DNA from: Spodoptera frugiperda
Taxonomy: Eukaryota; Arthropoda; Insecta; Lepidoptera; Noctuidae
NCBI RefSeq assembly: GCF_023101765.2
Contig: NC_064238.1
Coordinates: forward strand, 2,912,001-2,976,000
Length of the DNA stretch: 64,000 nucleotides
Direction: 5' to 3'
Shown: piece by piece, positions 15,153 to 28,200 of the stretch
Numbering within the stretch: position 1 is the first letter of the stretch
Layout of the letters: every line of letters begins with the position of its first letter
Notes under the pieces: generated by a model
What the model was told of the DNA's origin: nothing
Seen by the model: only the letters and a program-made list of their open reading frames with translations
Databases searched by the model: none
Position numbers and translations under genes: made by a program

Positions 15153-15318
15153 GTTATTATGTTATCGGCTTACTCACGTAACGGTTTGACGATGAACTCG
15201 ACTAGTTTCGAGCCATGCTAGTGGCTCATATTCATGAGCAGCATTCCGCAACACACAATGCGGCAATTGTCGCGCGTCGCGCGTAATTTAGTATGCCTCA
15301 CGAAAGTTATAATAAAAC
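15153..15318 (+). mobile_element. Hairpin MITE family E copy 1
   Basis: TTATTATGTTATCGGCTTAC start, ACTCGACTAGTTTCGAGCCA, CATATTCATGAGCAGCATTC, and the end block ATTTAGTATGCCTCACGAAA, which matches the outer end of the other copies inverted. Confidence 0.7.
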
Positions 15319-16644
15319 TATACAGGCTCTTCTGGAACGCCAAAATAAAATGACATAATATTATTACACAGTTAAACTAGGTGCTTGTACCAAATTGTAA
15401 ATCCGTATTGAGAACAACGAGCCAGAAACTTCTTGTTAATAGTTCTTTTACTTAATAATTGTTTCTATTGAACCAAATTCTTCTGTCACTATCCATCCAA
15501 TTACCTAAATGATAAACATAATAATCACTTATTATACATAAACTTCATTAGCAGTGTTTTTTCTGTTGTCTCTTGATAGAATAACATTCAAGAAGACATT
15601 ATTTCATAAAGTTACAAAAAAATCTTCTGCATCAAAAACGATAACATATTAACTATTATCAAACCTAGTTACCTATAGAATGAGTTTAACTAAATGTGTT
15701 GTTAAATAAGCATGTGTAACACGACCAGCTGGTCGTGTGACGGTGTGTCGGATATTGACATTGCCGCTATATCCGGCACACGCGATCTGCCACCAGAATA
15801 AATACTGCACGAAATTAGGCCACCACCGCGCCATGCTGAAATATCGGTGTTGATAGTGCGTTTTTTTTTTTGTGGTGAATGAGGAAATTTAAAAATAAAT
15901 AACGTTAAGGAATTGCCTTTTTTCGAAGTAAATTATTATGATTACACATTATTTACAACTATTATTTTATCACGTTGAGTCATTGGAAAAAAATATCAGT
16001 ATGTAAACACTTCACATATTTTGTAGACTATGTTGGATTAGACCTTCGAATTTCTCAACGCAAAAACTTCTTCATAAAACGTTTAAAAACACACCCAATA
16101 TAAGCACTATCAAAAATATATGTAGATGATTGAAATCAATACGAATTCAAAATCAAAAAGAAACTCAAACTTACAAAAAGCATTCAGATGTTAAAACAAA
16201 TAAAGCCGCAGATATTAAAAATAATACCCGAAGCGACAATCAAAATTAAAATGTAGAAAACTCGAGAAGAAATTCTTAGCAAGTTTTAAAAGCATTTCCC
16301 GGTTTATTTGCGCGTAATGATTAACATTCATCATGTAAATTGTGATAACTTGTTAAATCGAAATGTAAGACCGAATCGTGAATTCCCAAGAAGCGAAAAA
16401 AAAAACTTATTTCTTGAATATTTCCGTTTTATACTTTATAAACTTTGCGATTAAGATTTCCACTCTGGTTTACGAAAATTTACTTTTCCATTTATCTTTT
16501 CAATTTCTTTTTTACATATTAAACAGGATACTTTTGCTTAATAAGTATTAATATTTATAAGACTGCCGCGAATTTGTGAATTTCGTTTAAGTGTTTAATT
16601 ACAAAGACGGGGAGCTTAAATTTATAAATTCTGTGTATCGTAGG

Positions 16645-16930
16645 TTTTTTATGGTATAAGCCGATAAAGGAGCAGACGGATCACCTGGTGGTAAGCAATC
16701 GCCGCCGCCCATGGACACCCAAAACACCAGAGGCGTTATAAATGCGTTGCTGGCCTTTCGGGTGTTAGGAATTTAAGGGTTGTTGGGGAATCGGTAATTG
16801 GGAAGATTGTTAACCTCAACCACGTAACGAAACACAAAGCAAGCGTTGGTTCACGTCGGTTTTCTACGCCGCCGTGGTATCACTCCGGTTCAGCTGGCCC
16901 ATCCGTGCCGAAGCATGGCTCTCCCACACT
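16645..16930 (+). mobile_element. SINE family A, fullest copy
   Basis: Starts TTTTTTATGGTATAAGCCG and continues through GAGCAGACGGATCACCTGG, AAGCAATCGCCGCCGCCC and GGTGTTAGGAATTTAAGGG, ending near CATGGCTCTCCC. The order matches a Lepidoptera-wide SINE resembling Metulj. Other copies here are at 25718, 26783, 28098, 36098 and 54730. Confidence 0.75.
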
Positions 16931-19900
16931 TTAAACCCATTATGTAGGACCAGCACAAAGCTGCGGCTTTGTGTTCGTTTTTCTCAAACATGATAAAAAG
17001 TAATTAGTGAAAATTGACCTTGAATTAAAAACTAACATTCATAAATAACACAAAGAAGGAATAACACAAATAACGATCTGTGTCTATCGCCCAGTTGTTT
17101 ACAAAAGTCTATCTATATTCCAACTTCATCATCTACTGCTAGACAAAACCCTCTACCATGACGCTCCAAAAGATCCTTCTCAATATGGAACCGTCTGCGT
17201 CTTCGAATCAACAATTACATAATGAGAGCGCTTTATCATAATTCGCATATCATGCCCTCTACATACATCATCACAAAAATACATTATCCGTTTCATTTCC
17301 AAATGATTTTTATTAAAAAGATTGGTGAGCTCTTAAGAAGAAAAATTTTTCAATTGCATTGAATAATCTCTTGAATCAAGAATGAAAAAATGATTTGATC
17401 TCCTGCTACGGGGTATTACGCATTAATTTGCGGAGCTCATGAGAAATGAGCAAATGTATTATAGGGTTATGATATTATTATTTGAATTTATGTTGTGGGT
17501 ACTCGTGATGCCTTTTTATATCATTCAGTACGTTTTTTCAATATGGATGGTATTGGGTATGTCATTTCGGAAATGAAAGCATTTTTAAGCTAGTAACGCT
17601 TGGCTACAGTAAATATTAATGTTTTTGTCTACATTCATGTATAAATCATAAGTAAATGTGTTACCCAAACAAAACATAGGCAGGCCTACAGTTTTAACAA
17701 CGACACATAAATATTATCTGGCACAACGACGGATTTCCCTCGACTCGACATGCATGGAGCGACTGCAAAGCAAACGAACGTACAACTGCGCTACTATAGG
17801 TCTTTCTTTCACCCCAGCTCAACGCGGATTAATTAATTCATTGAATACGTTCAAAAAAAAATCCATTACTAATGTTTCCCGTTTTACTGATGCACAGACA
17901 TCTTTTCATCCTCCCCGATTGCGGAAAATAAAATGTATCTCCTCCCCCGTCAGTTTTAGTGAAAGAACCATTTGTATATGAAACGACCATTACCATTAGC
18001 TAGCGTTTCACTTCGCCATTGATGGCCAGCCCCTCGGCCATTCAGTGTCCGATGCACGCGTATTATGTTGAGTTCATTACATTGTGATGTCCCTCTAGGT
18101 GTGTACGCGTAATGGCATCGACAGTGCAATAGTTCCTACACACGGAAAATAATATATCGATGCTTTTTATGAAAGGAATATATTTGTTTTCTGCGAATGA
18201 CAGTTGATAAATAAGGAAATAGACGTCAGTATTCTAGTTGAACTTAAGGGGCTCGTATTAGGCTATTGGCTTCATATTCATCGGTACACATAGCTAAGTA
18301 CTGGTGGAAACGGATTTAGCTAAGCTACATTTTTAATATGAAAAGATGCGTACTATGGTTGCGTGCTACGGATGTGTGGTATGGATGACTTCCTTACTAC
18401 CGATACATCGCATACTCGAGCTACGCATCTTCCTCGTTTCTTCACACATACAGCTACAAAGCACATATCTGATGGAAAAGCACCCTTAATATGACAGTGA
18501 GTTTAGTTATTATACTTAAAAATATTTTATCGAGAAGATCCTCTTAAAATTCATCTGAACTTTTAGATTACAGACTATAAGTTTGGGGTCTTAAAATAAA
18601 TCAGTATCAACTACTTATCGCATTAAAAATCGTCGCCCTCCATCCAATGCAAAAAGCATCTTAAATCTCAAGTGATCACAATACATAACACATGTTTATT
18701 TTATGCACAAAATTCCAAACACGAGTGCAAATCTGAAATCCTCTTACTGGAATACTTCTCTCTCATTGATATACTGTAGCAATAGCCTCTGTGGACTTTG
18801 CATTATCACCGCCCATGTTCAAGACGATTTGAATTTCAATACACGGCGAACTGTCCCGCCGAGGCGTGGATCATGTAGCCAACATAATAATACTGGGAAT
18901 TAAGCATCATAATATTGGCATTAGGGTTTTGCATAGCAATTTGCGAGATGATTGTGTTTCTTGCAGTTCATTGATAGTTTTTGTTGAGGACGATAGAATC
19001 TAGAAATGGGTGAATGTGGTAGTTTTTATTGTATTCTTGTTAATATTTTTGAACATAACATTTTCTGTTAATGATCTTAAGTAAGACTTCAGTGTCTTAG
19101 TTTTATAAATCTCAGATGTCATCGCGTAAGTTTCAAGTCGGCTTACTCTTAAGAAAAACAATATCATATAAAAATATTGTTCGTTTAAAGGCAATGCTCG
19201 TGACATCGCGGGCCGACGCGTATCGTACCAGTATATAATACACAGTTGTCCGGTCGCCGATCTTAAACAATAAATCTATTGGCGTCCAAAAGGGGCTTAG
19301 CCGGTCCCCTTGGCTTCTCTTTGTAAATTCCCTGTTCGTATCTTTTCGCTCGAATGGCGACTTTATCTTCAGGACTGTATTGGCTTCGATGGAAAATGTA
19401 TGGTGTGGAATTAAGACCGTCTCTTGTTTGGTACGTATTTATTTTTTTAGGGACAGACCCTTGTAATAATAATATTTTATGAAGATTTTTGTGTTAAGTT
19501 CTGAGACGTTTCATGTTAATGGAAGGTGACTTTGTTCACTGTAGCCTATCCATACTAATTTTATCAAAATTTAAACATTATTCAATATGATCTTAAAATT
19601 ATGACTGTAACTGTAGGTTATTCATTAATATCAGTCGTAACAGTTCTTCAATCTAAACAATACCACCAACATACGAAAAACTATCACGGAAAATTCCTGA
19701 CGTAAACGCCGAAACATACAGCATGATACCAAAAAACACGTACCATAAAAAGTGAAATAGAGAAAAAAAAATCCTCACGATCGACCAATTGCGAATTTTA
19801 AAAGGGAATTGCTCCAATTTCGTTCTGCTATGGAAGAGTGCGCAAACTTATTAGCAAGCGACCGTTGGGTTATCGGCGATCTTCCTTTACTTTTTTCAGG

Positions 19901-20143
19901 TGATCGGAAGGTACGAGATTGATTGGACGATCTCGATTGGACGCTGGCCTCGTGACTCATTTTAAACGTCACCAACTGAATACTGTGATGTTTTTTAACG
20001 ATTGCCGATTGCGTTTTTAATGAAAGGAGGGATTTTGTTGTCTTTTTCAGTTAACATGTGATTACTTTTTTTTTTGGTTGCTAATCTTAAAGTGATCAAT
20101 ATCTGTAGATGTAGTTAGTAGATGTGAGAGTGAGAACAGTATC
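16931..20143. other. Non-coding, with one MITE
   Basis: No gene seen. The open frame at 17658-17981 (107 codons) has no start exon context, no recognisable domain and irregular composition. A GC-rich patch lies at 19200-19320. Confidence 0.5.
18287..18487 (-). mobile_element. MITE family G copy 1
   Basis: Ends GGTGGAAACGG and GATGGAAAAGCACCC. Inside are AAGATGCGTACTATGG and CATACTCGAGCTACGCATCT. The copy at 34066 matches in the opposite orientation. Confidence 0.65.
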
Positions 20144-20288
20144 CTTAGTATAAGTTTGTTTTACGTTTAAAGTAATCGAATCAACGCGCTCAGCGCTCTG
20201 ATTGGCCGGCTCGAATAAACCAACCAATCAAAGCGCCGAACGCGCTCTCGTTTTGATTACTTTAAACGTAAAGCAAACTCATACTAAG
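20144..20288. mobile_element. Palindromic MITE family F (145 bp)
   Basis: CTTAGTATAAGTTTG at the left end pairs with CAAACTCATACTAAG at the right, continuing through ACGTTTAAAGTAATC/GATTACTTTAAACGT and AGCGCTCTGATTGG/CCAATCAAAGCGC. Nearly the whole element can fold into one hairpin. Confidence 0.8.
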
Positions 20289-20681
20289 AGTCTAGATGCC
20301 AGGGACTGCCTGGCACTGCCCTACACCTACTACTTCACAATTCGGTGATATTGACAAAATTGAAATATTTTATTTATTAACATAAACGAAAATGTGTTTG
20401 TAGACCCCAATACGTCTACAATCTGATTGTTACAATCTTACAATTAAAATTCCAACACGGAGGCTAATAGCCAAATCTGCCCAAAATCTGACAACTGACT
20501 AGTTTCGAAGATCTTTGACACGCTGAAGTACCATGAGATGTTTTGATAAGTACTTGATCGGACGGATCCATAACTTTGGCAACCGTTACTCACTCCAAGC
20601 GGCTCATTCGTGCAACTATACCTTGGACATGAGCACCTTTAGAAACTTCATACATTAATATTATATTCCTATTTAAGTTAA

Positions 20682-20806
20682 AGTCTCACCCCCTATTACA
20701 TGGGACTTATAACACAAATGGTGAAAAGTAGGTGTACATTGTATAGCGGCATTACATGCCGTAATGTGCATCTCTGCCTACCCCTTCGGAGATAAAAAGG
20801 CGTGAC
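20682..20806 (+). mobile_element. 5'-truncated SINE family C copy
   Basis: Starts at CCCCCTATTACATGGGACTT and ends past CTACCCCTTCGGAGATAAAA. The tRNA-like head is missing. Confidence 0.65.
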
Positions 20807-21080
20807 TTTGTCCTATTTAAGTTAAGATCTTGCCTATTTCTAGGGAAACAGACCCTTGGTGATTAATTAGGTGATTTTTATTATATAAACAAAACCACAT
20901 GAGATTAATGCCATAACTGCCTTTTGTATTACATTCTCCCTTGACTATTATGTTGCTTATATCTATACATATAATAAAATCGTAGAAAAGTGCTGTCTGT
21001 ACATTGAAAATAAAAATAAAAAAAATAGCAGGGGTTATTGTTATGTCGATGTCGAACCCAAAAATGTAATTAACTTTTTT

Positions 21081-21145
21081 TTTGTCTGTTTGTCTGTTTG
21101 TCTGTTTGTCTGTTTGTCTGTTTGTCTGTTTGTCTGTTCGTCTGT
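21081..21145 (+). repeat. (TTTGTCTG)n microsatellite
   Basis: About eight head-to-tail copies of the 8-base unit follow a T-run and break down into TTCGTCTGTG. It sits near the 5' end of the Helitron, where moth Helitrons often carry such a tract. Confidence 0.9.
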
Positions 21146-21470
21146 GCGCGCTAATCTCAGAAACGGCTGATCCGAGTTGGATGCGGTTTTCACGAATATA
21201 TTGTGGGATGCTTAAATTTACATTTAGTGTTTGTTTCATGTCAATCGGTTCATAAATAAAAAAGTTATGTCAAATTAAAGAATCACGTCGAACATTCTAT
21301 GCTTATACCATTAATCTCCGCAACTATTTGACGGATTTGGTTGAAATTTGGTACAGATATAGTTTAGAACCTTAGAAAGGACATAGATATATTTTTATTT
21401 CAAAAATCAAAAAATAAAAATAAGAAATAATATATATAAATTTATTTAGTAAATAAATTATTTATAAATA

Positions 21471-21778
21471 ATTCTATGTCGATCGTTACACGACTTCGGT
21501 TCATGTTATTGTTTTAATTTATCGAAAAAAAGTAAATACATAAATAGTAAAAAGGTATGAAAAAAATAATATCAATATAATAAAACATTTAGTACAAAGA
21601 AAATGCTCTAACGGAGTATAGATAATTCTATGTCGATCGTTACACGACTTCGGTTCATGTTATTGTTTTAATTCATCGAAAAAAGTAAATAAATAGTAAA
21701 AAGGTATGAAAAAAATAATATCAATATAATTAAACTTTTAGTACAAAGAAAATGCCCGAACGGAGTATAAATAAATAA
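21471..21778 (+). repeat. 154-bp tandem duplication inside the Helitron
   Basis: The unit beginning ATTCTATGTCGATCG at 21471 recurs at 21625 with a few substitutions and a small deletion, ending in CGGAGTATA both times. The copies are similar enough to be a fairly recent local duplication. Confidence 0.85.
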
Positions 21779-22468
21779 TCCAAGTTGTCTTTATCCTCGA
21801 TAGATGGCGTTGGGATCGAAATAGATCGCGCTATGGTTTCGTTACATTCATTTGGTTGGGTATCGGCCGAGCGCTTCGGTACTATCGTAGAAAAAGTGTA
21901 TTATCAGTCGTATGATTATTTGTCTGTAGTGGTCCTGCTGTTTCGTATATTCTAAATTGGTTTCGTTGTATTTGTCAATTAATAAGTTTATTTGTTGGGT
22001 TTTCCTGGTTTTTTGGTTAAACTATTTAACGTAGGTTTAGTTTGATATCGATTATTAGTAGTTACTGTAGTTAGTTTTTTTAATAAAATTGTAAGTCTAA
22101 TTTATAAATTAATTAGATTAGATTTAAGTCGTTTCTTTTAAATTATTTAGTTTAAGCTTGGTTATTATAGCATAGAGGATAGGTTGTAATATAGTTTCTT
22201 TTTTAATTTTTTGTTATAAATTCGTAATTCGTAGCTTTCTTTAGTTTTAAGTTAGTTTAAGTCCAACTATTTTTTCAATGCCCTAAGTGAGTATACATCT
22301 ATTAAATTCAAACGCAGAGCTCATTATGTTGATTTTTGAAGAGTCCCTGGAATATCTTCCACATCTCATTTTTGAAGAGATCCCGCGAGATCGGGAACTA
22401 TGTGGTTAAAACCAAAAATTTGCCGGAAGTCACTATTCCACGCGAACGAAGTCGCGGGCAAAAGCTAG

Positions 22469-24594
22469 TTCCAAATATTTCTTTACAACCTCGTTACCTT
22501 TGATTGTTTACACAGCAACGTACAAAACACATGTGTACAAATGATAATAAGATTTATGCGACGTTCGTTACGTAAAAATGTTAAGCCACAAACGTGCACG
22601 CGTCTCCGCCAACAACATTAGAATAATTGATTAACTAAACGCAAAGAGAAATAATCGCGATTCAGCGTTTTATCAACTAAGGAACGTTTCACGGTTGCGA
22701 CTGAACTTGTGTCTTGTTGTGAGAAGCTTAATGATGGAAACTCATTTTAAGTATGTTCGATATCTCACTTGGATATACTATAGCTATTACAATTAACCAA
22801 CTTTAGATGATAATTAATTTAAAGCTTCCTACACAGCGGACCTTTCAATCAGTCGTAGGTTATATTTTAGTTCGTCTGCAAATATTTACATATCAACATT
22901 AAACCGATGCAAAATGACAAAACTTCCCAGATAAAATCGGAACCATGCAACCAGCCTAAATCTCTTCCGTGCCAGGAAAAATGATTTATAAAAGCTCGCT
23001 CCGCTATACACGTCCCTTTCTCTCTTTACCGCATCACATACGTCTATCCTTGTCTATACTAGTCCAATTTCACAGGCGGCTGGTTGCTTCCGTAGGTCCT
23101 CGGTAGTAATGCCTCTATTGATTAAGAAACGTGAATATTCATTCAATTATATGGTACCGCGGCTTCTAGATGAAACCTCGTGGGTTATGGTTTTAAAGGG
23201 TATTTACCTACTTTATTCTGAAGGGAAATATTTGAGCTGGTCTATTGACATTGTCGGTCCTCACTTTGTCGTTTGTTTTTGCAAGTTTTAGCTAGGTAGG
23301 TAGCTGGAGCTCATCTGGGTAAGAGGTGGGTTTTATAAGGTAATTTTGTTTTGATTCTTTAGGAAAGAAAGATGATGTCTTTAATGGTTTTTACGCCTTC
23401 GTTCTTGGTTTGAATTATAAAAGCATACTTGCTCGTGGTTTACTTAAAATATTGTCAGAAGTTATTTCCTTTGATTGCATAGATTATAGCAATTCCTACA
23501 CGTAATACTCAAGACTTTGCCCTCGGCTTTATAAACCGATTCTCAATAAAATGAGTTATTACAAATATTGTTTACGATGGAAACGCAGACTGTACACACA
23601 ACGACACATGTATTACTGGCGCAGTACATCTGCCGAATACTCAAACAACAAATACGTCTTCATTATTCATTTCCCCAATACGCTGTTGGTAAGCAAACAA
23701 AAATATTCATCGTAGATGTGGAAAAAGATTTCTTTCGTCGCAATATGTAGGGAGGCGGCAGAAGCGGAGGTTTCCGCACAATCTATCGTCGGTATAATGG
23801 AGCTGTTAAAGACAATATGCTAGGAAACATATTGGATGCAGCCCGACGAATGTGTAAGCGAGCGAGCGGAGACGACCTGCGGAGTCTGTGGTACACTGAG
23901 AGCAAAATATAAGACATTCTGCTTCTTTCCAACAATTTGGTCTTGAGTAAAATTTCGTAACTTTTATTTCTAAACGAGTATAATAATTATGTCTATTCAT
24001 CTGTTCCTCACTTTTACTCCGAATAAGAAAAACTAGTTTTTAACAATTAAATCTATAAATTACCAAGATTAAGATTTTCAGACTGTTCTTGCTACTTTTA
24101 ATTACTATTATTTTTATTATATTTCATCATATACAATGGTACATAATATACTATCACAACATGTTTAACATATCAAACATGAAACATAAACTTGCAACTT
24201 ATCTCCTGAACAGTAAAATAACTGGCAACGTCTTGCAACCTGTGTGCCACAGCATTTAGTTGGCGATAAATCCATAGCTACATCTGGGCAGGCGCTCGGT
24301 TCAATTTTATTACTATTCTCTCTGCCGACGACTTATTCGATTCACCCGTCAAAGCGGCCCGTCCTACGGGAACCTCGGTTACATTATCTCTTCGCTTTAG
24401 ACGCTTCTTACCAGCTTATCTTCGCGCCACTCTTTGAAAAGCAGGTTCTGTCTCTCCCCAGATTGATATTCCAAATTATTTAGAAACGTCATTTCGCCTT
24501 GTTTGCTTCCAGGGAATATTAGTTTTTAATCAGATACAAATATGATTTATATTACAAAAACTGTTTAATAATAGGTGAATATACTCCACGTTAT
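22469..24594. other. Non-coding stretch upstream of the serpin
   Basis: No gene seen. Open frames at 23109, 23568 and 24244 were checked for an extra serpin 5' exon and carry none. Confidence 0.5.
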
Positions 24595-24740
24595 CCGGAG
24601 CGGCGGACTACCTAGCGGGTTCACCGGGTTTCAGCTCGAAAAGCGGGAGAAGGAACGCGGTGTTTTTAGTCAGTAAGAGTATGATACTCCCTCTCGCCTC
24701 GCCCAAGGCGAGAGAAGTCATTGGATGATTTTCTTTTTCC
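24595..24740 (+). mobile_element. SINE family B copy upstream of the serpin promoter
   Basis: CCGGAGCGGCGGACTACCTA start, TTTTTAGTCAGTAAGAGTAT core, then CTCGCCTCGCCCAAGGCGAG and ATTGGATGATTTTC. A partial inverted copy follows at 24934-24992. Confidence 0.72.
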
Positions 24741-24933
24741 ATGATTGTTAAGATAGAACTAGAGTAAAGACATCCACAAGTTGGCTGGTAGTTATTGAAT
24801 ACGAAGAGCTGAAAAACCAACTCACTGGCATGTTATTGAAGAAGCAGTCTAGCAGTAAATGGAAACTAAAGAAGAAATTCTTGTTTAGCAGTAGAGATCT
24901 TCCAACTATTGATGATGAAGGCCACAAAAATCA

Positions 24934-24992
24934 TTGTATGATTTTCTCCAATGACTTCTCCCATCTTGGGCGAGGCGAAAGGGAGTATCAGA
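24934..24992 (-). mobile_element. Partial inverted SINE family B copy
   Basis: The reverse complement reads TGATACTCCCTTTCGCCTCG through AGTCATTGGAG. It pairs with the 3' half of the copy at 24595-24740 across a spacer of about 200 bases, about 110 bases before the serpin TATA box. Confidence 0.65.
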
Positions 24993-25101
24993 CTCATATT
25001 GATAAAATTATGGCCACCATAAGAAACAAATAGTCAGCACTTCTAAACCATACACATAGTGATTGCTGTAAGGGAACTGTTTCTGATTGGATTGATAAAA
25101 G

Positions 25102-25107
25102 TATATA
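25102..25107 (+). promoter_or_regulatory. TATA box of the serpin gene
   Basis: TATATAAG lies 112 bases before the serpin start codon, in sequence otherwise free of genes. A start site about 30 bases downstream would leave an 80-base 5' leader with no upstream intron. No good initiator motif was identified, so the transcription start is inferred. Confidence 0.5.
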
Positions 25108-25213
25108 AGCAAGATTTTATTTTTATGTTTTAATATAAAAATGTATTGCTCCACTTCTGAGATTAGTACCAAACAAGTGTTCGTATCGCATTGTCGTATT
25201 TTTACCCATACTA

Positions 25214-28200
25214 ATGTTTAAGTCAAATATTTTTACACTTTTTATATTTTCTATTTTCGTACCGAGAGGATTTTGTGAATTGCAATTTAACAATTTGCAT
25301 GAGAAGCTAGTACTGGTAATAAAGCATTTTTTGTCATAATAAATACATCTGTATTAATATAGCAATGTGTAAATTACAATTACTACTTAGAGTATTTACT
25401 TAATAGCATATTTATGTTCAAATTTTCAACAAAGTTAAACTAAATATGAAATAATGGAAACATGGCGAAAACAACATAATCAGAGGCAACTATTTATATT
25501 ATGTTGTTCTAGAGTTTAATAAAAGCAAAACCGGGGACAAATGTGGTGGCTTCAGAGGTGCTGGTGCGACTACCGCTTTGCAAGCTGGCGAGTGTCGCAG
25601 AAGGTCAAGCCAAGGTGGAGCTGATGACTGCTCTAGGATATATGGATAATACCTCTGTAAGTGCTTAAAGTTATTTTAGATTGGTTCAACTATAGTACTT
25701 ATACTTGTAGTTTAAATGTGGGAGAGCCATGCTTCGGAATGACGAATGGGCCGGCTCGACCGGAGTGAAGACCACGGCCTCACAGAAAACTGACGTGACA
25801 CAACGGTAACCTCACTTATACAACGAAACACTCGAGGCCCTTCCCAGTCTTCCCAACCTGGATTCCGCAACAATCCTCAATTTCCTAACGCACTTTTGTT
25901 TACACTTTTTACTACTCTCTTACTCTCGGGTATCCATACCCGAAACACCAAGTGATTACACTAGCACTAGACTGATATTAGATTTAGATTATTTTCGGAT
26001 TATTTTTAATACCTTTCATGATTCTGTTTATTGAAAAGTATTTCAAGCCTGACTTCGTTATTTCCAGTTAAGTGCCTACTATCCAGGGATCAAAAATGCA
26101 ATGAAAACAATGGCGATAACAGATTTGACTCTTGCGCACCGAATCTTCGTGAACTACACTAAAGAAATTGATCCGAAGTTTATTACATACTCCGTGGACA
26201 ATTTTGGAATTAGAGTCGAAAAAGTTGGATTTAATTATCCAAAAGCAGCGACTACACATATCAATAATTTGGTAAGTGGCGTACAGACTTACATAATTAT
26301 TTATTTTTGTTTTTGTCTTAATTTTAAGGGGCATTTCAATTATTTTTAGATGCTCTTTTTATTTTATTTTATTTGGAAAATTTTATCAGAATTAAAAATC
26401 AGAATGATATACGAAAATTACATAGAAATAAAATAATACATAGTCCAAAACTATTTCCACATGAAAATATACATTATTTTAAAACATAAATACGATTCTA
26501 TTATCGCCGTCATATTTTGTCTTTAAAATAAGATTGAAGATTTTTTGCGATTAGGTAGGATACGAAATTTACTTATTTATTTATTAATTCGTATATTATA
26601 ATAGGTCATTCAGCCACTTCAAAAAGTCATCGGTATCACAAAATCATCTATTAAACAATTTAAAGTTTTACAGATTAGCTCTATTACGTTCAAACGGATA
26701 ACAAATATATTGGAGGATTCCGATGTAAACAAACAAACACAAATGATTATTGTAACCGCCGCTCATTTCAAGGTGGGTATCATTTTTTTATGGTATAAGC
26801 CGGTAAACGTGTTCGTTTAGATGGATCACCGTTGAAGGTAAGCGATCGCCGTTGCCCATGGACACTTGGAGCGCGTTGTCAGCCTTTTGGGTGTTAGGAA
26901 TTAAGGGTTGTTGAGGAATCAGGGATTGGGAAGGGGGACTAAAACACAACACAAGAGTCGTTTCACGTCGGTTGTGAGGTCGTGGTATCACTCCGGTCGA
27001 GCCGGCCCATTCGTGCTGGCTTATTTTACTTCCTATATAATTTGATATCACTTCAAACCCTTAAAACGTGACCATTAAATAGTCATAATATACAAATGCT
27101 ACAGAGAAGAAATATAAATATTATGATTTACAGATTGTTCTTTAATTAATCAATGTCTTTATACATTTTGAAGGGCACTTGGGAGTTTCCGTTCGATTTG
27201 CGTCTGACCAAACTGACGAAGTTCCAACGCCTCGATGGAAAAGTCATAACGATACCAATGATGAGCAAGACTGATCCGTTTCAACACGTCGCAACAGGGG
27301 ACTGTCAGGTATTATGTTATCTAGAGTAATAAATAAAATTGGAGTGTCTGTTTGTAATCCTGAAATAACGTAATTTTACTACATGTATATTTATGTACAT
27401 ATGACACATAGATCAGAACAATGTTTTTATCTGTGATTTTATTGTAACTTTCGTGAGACATACTAAATTAATTATTATGTTATCGGCTTACTCACGTAAT
27501 CTTTTGACGAGGAACTCGACTAGTTTCAAGCCATGCTAGAGGCTCATATTCATGAGCAGCATTACGAGACACACGACGCGGCGATTGTCGCACTGCTACT
27601 CTTTTTTCTTGTTTTTATCTGTGTATTTATTTGTCTGTCTGTCTACCTGGCTAATCTCTGAAATGACTGAACCGATTTTTTTTTATACTTATGTATTATA
27701 ATACGTTTTTGTATGTTTATAGGCTATATCAATTAAATTTGGAAATTGGAGAACAACATTTACACTCGTGTTACCAAACAGTGAGCAACAGTTACCAGCT
27801 CTACTGGATAAAATTTATAACCAGAAAGGTTATGTAGAGAATCTTGTGAGGAGTATGAATACTCGTCCTATGAAAGTCACTTTCCCAAGGTTTAAGATTA
27901 AGACTTTTGTCGACTGGACTGGATTTCTTAAAGAGGTATCTTATTAATTATTGCTAAATACTAATATTATAATATTTATAATAATATGACTATTTAATTT
28001 AACGCGGTTGATGCGGTAGCTGGGAGCCAACAGGGTGTTTTTAAAAAAACTTTGACTACCGACAAAAAACTGCTGTGGTCATTCGCTAGCAGGACTACTT
28101 TTTTATGTGATAGTTCGATAAATGAGCAAACAAATCACCTAATGGTAAGCAATCGACGCCGCTGCATGAATATCCACATCACTAGAGGAGTTACAAGTGC

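Larger units (their letters stand above)
12939..16644. other. Non-coding, with one MITE and two adjacent hairpins
   Basis: No gene seen apart from the family E MITE at 15153. A perfect 20-bp palindrome (15719-15738) and a 12-bp stem (15744-15780) lie side by side. ATATGCAAATTG at about 14957 contains an octamer (ATGCAAAT) site in a GC-rich island. Confidence 0.5.
20962..22468 (+). mobile_element. Non-autonomous Helitron, about 1.5 kb
   Basis: The element begins with TC just after an A, and ends in CTAG just before a T, the A|T insertion preference of Helitrons. A short GC hairpin (CGCG/CGCG at 22441-22456) lies 8 bases before the terminal CTAG. No Rep/helicase coding is present. Inside are a TTTGTCTG microsatellite (21081-21145), an imperfect 154-bp tandem duplication (units beginning at 21471 and 21625), and a further 650 bases without recognisable coding. 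The long weak minus-strand reading frame across the microsatellite is a repeat artefact. Confidence 0.72.

Noticed and set aside
20817..21239. 140-codon minus-strand reading frame with RQTDKQTN-type repeats
   Set aside because: The repeats come from the TTTGTCTG microsatellite at the Helitron 5' end; the flanks match SINE and Helitron sequence.
24830..25033. Candidate serpin 5' exon
   Set aside because: The frame is built on the inverted SINE fragment. The exon at 25214-25315 supplies a proper signal peptide and joins in frame.
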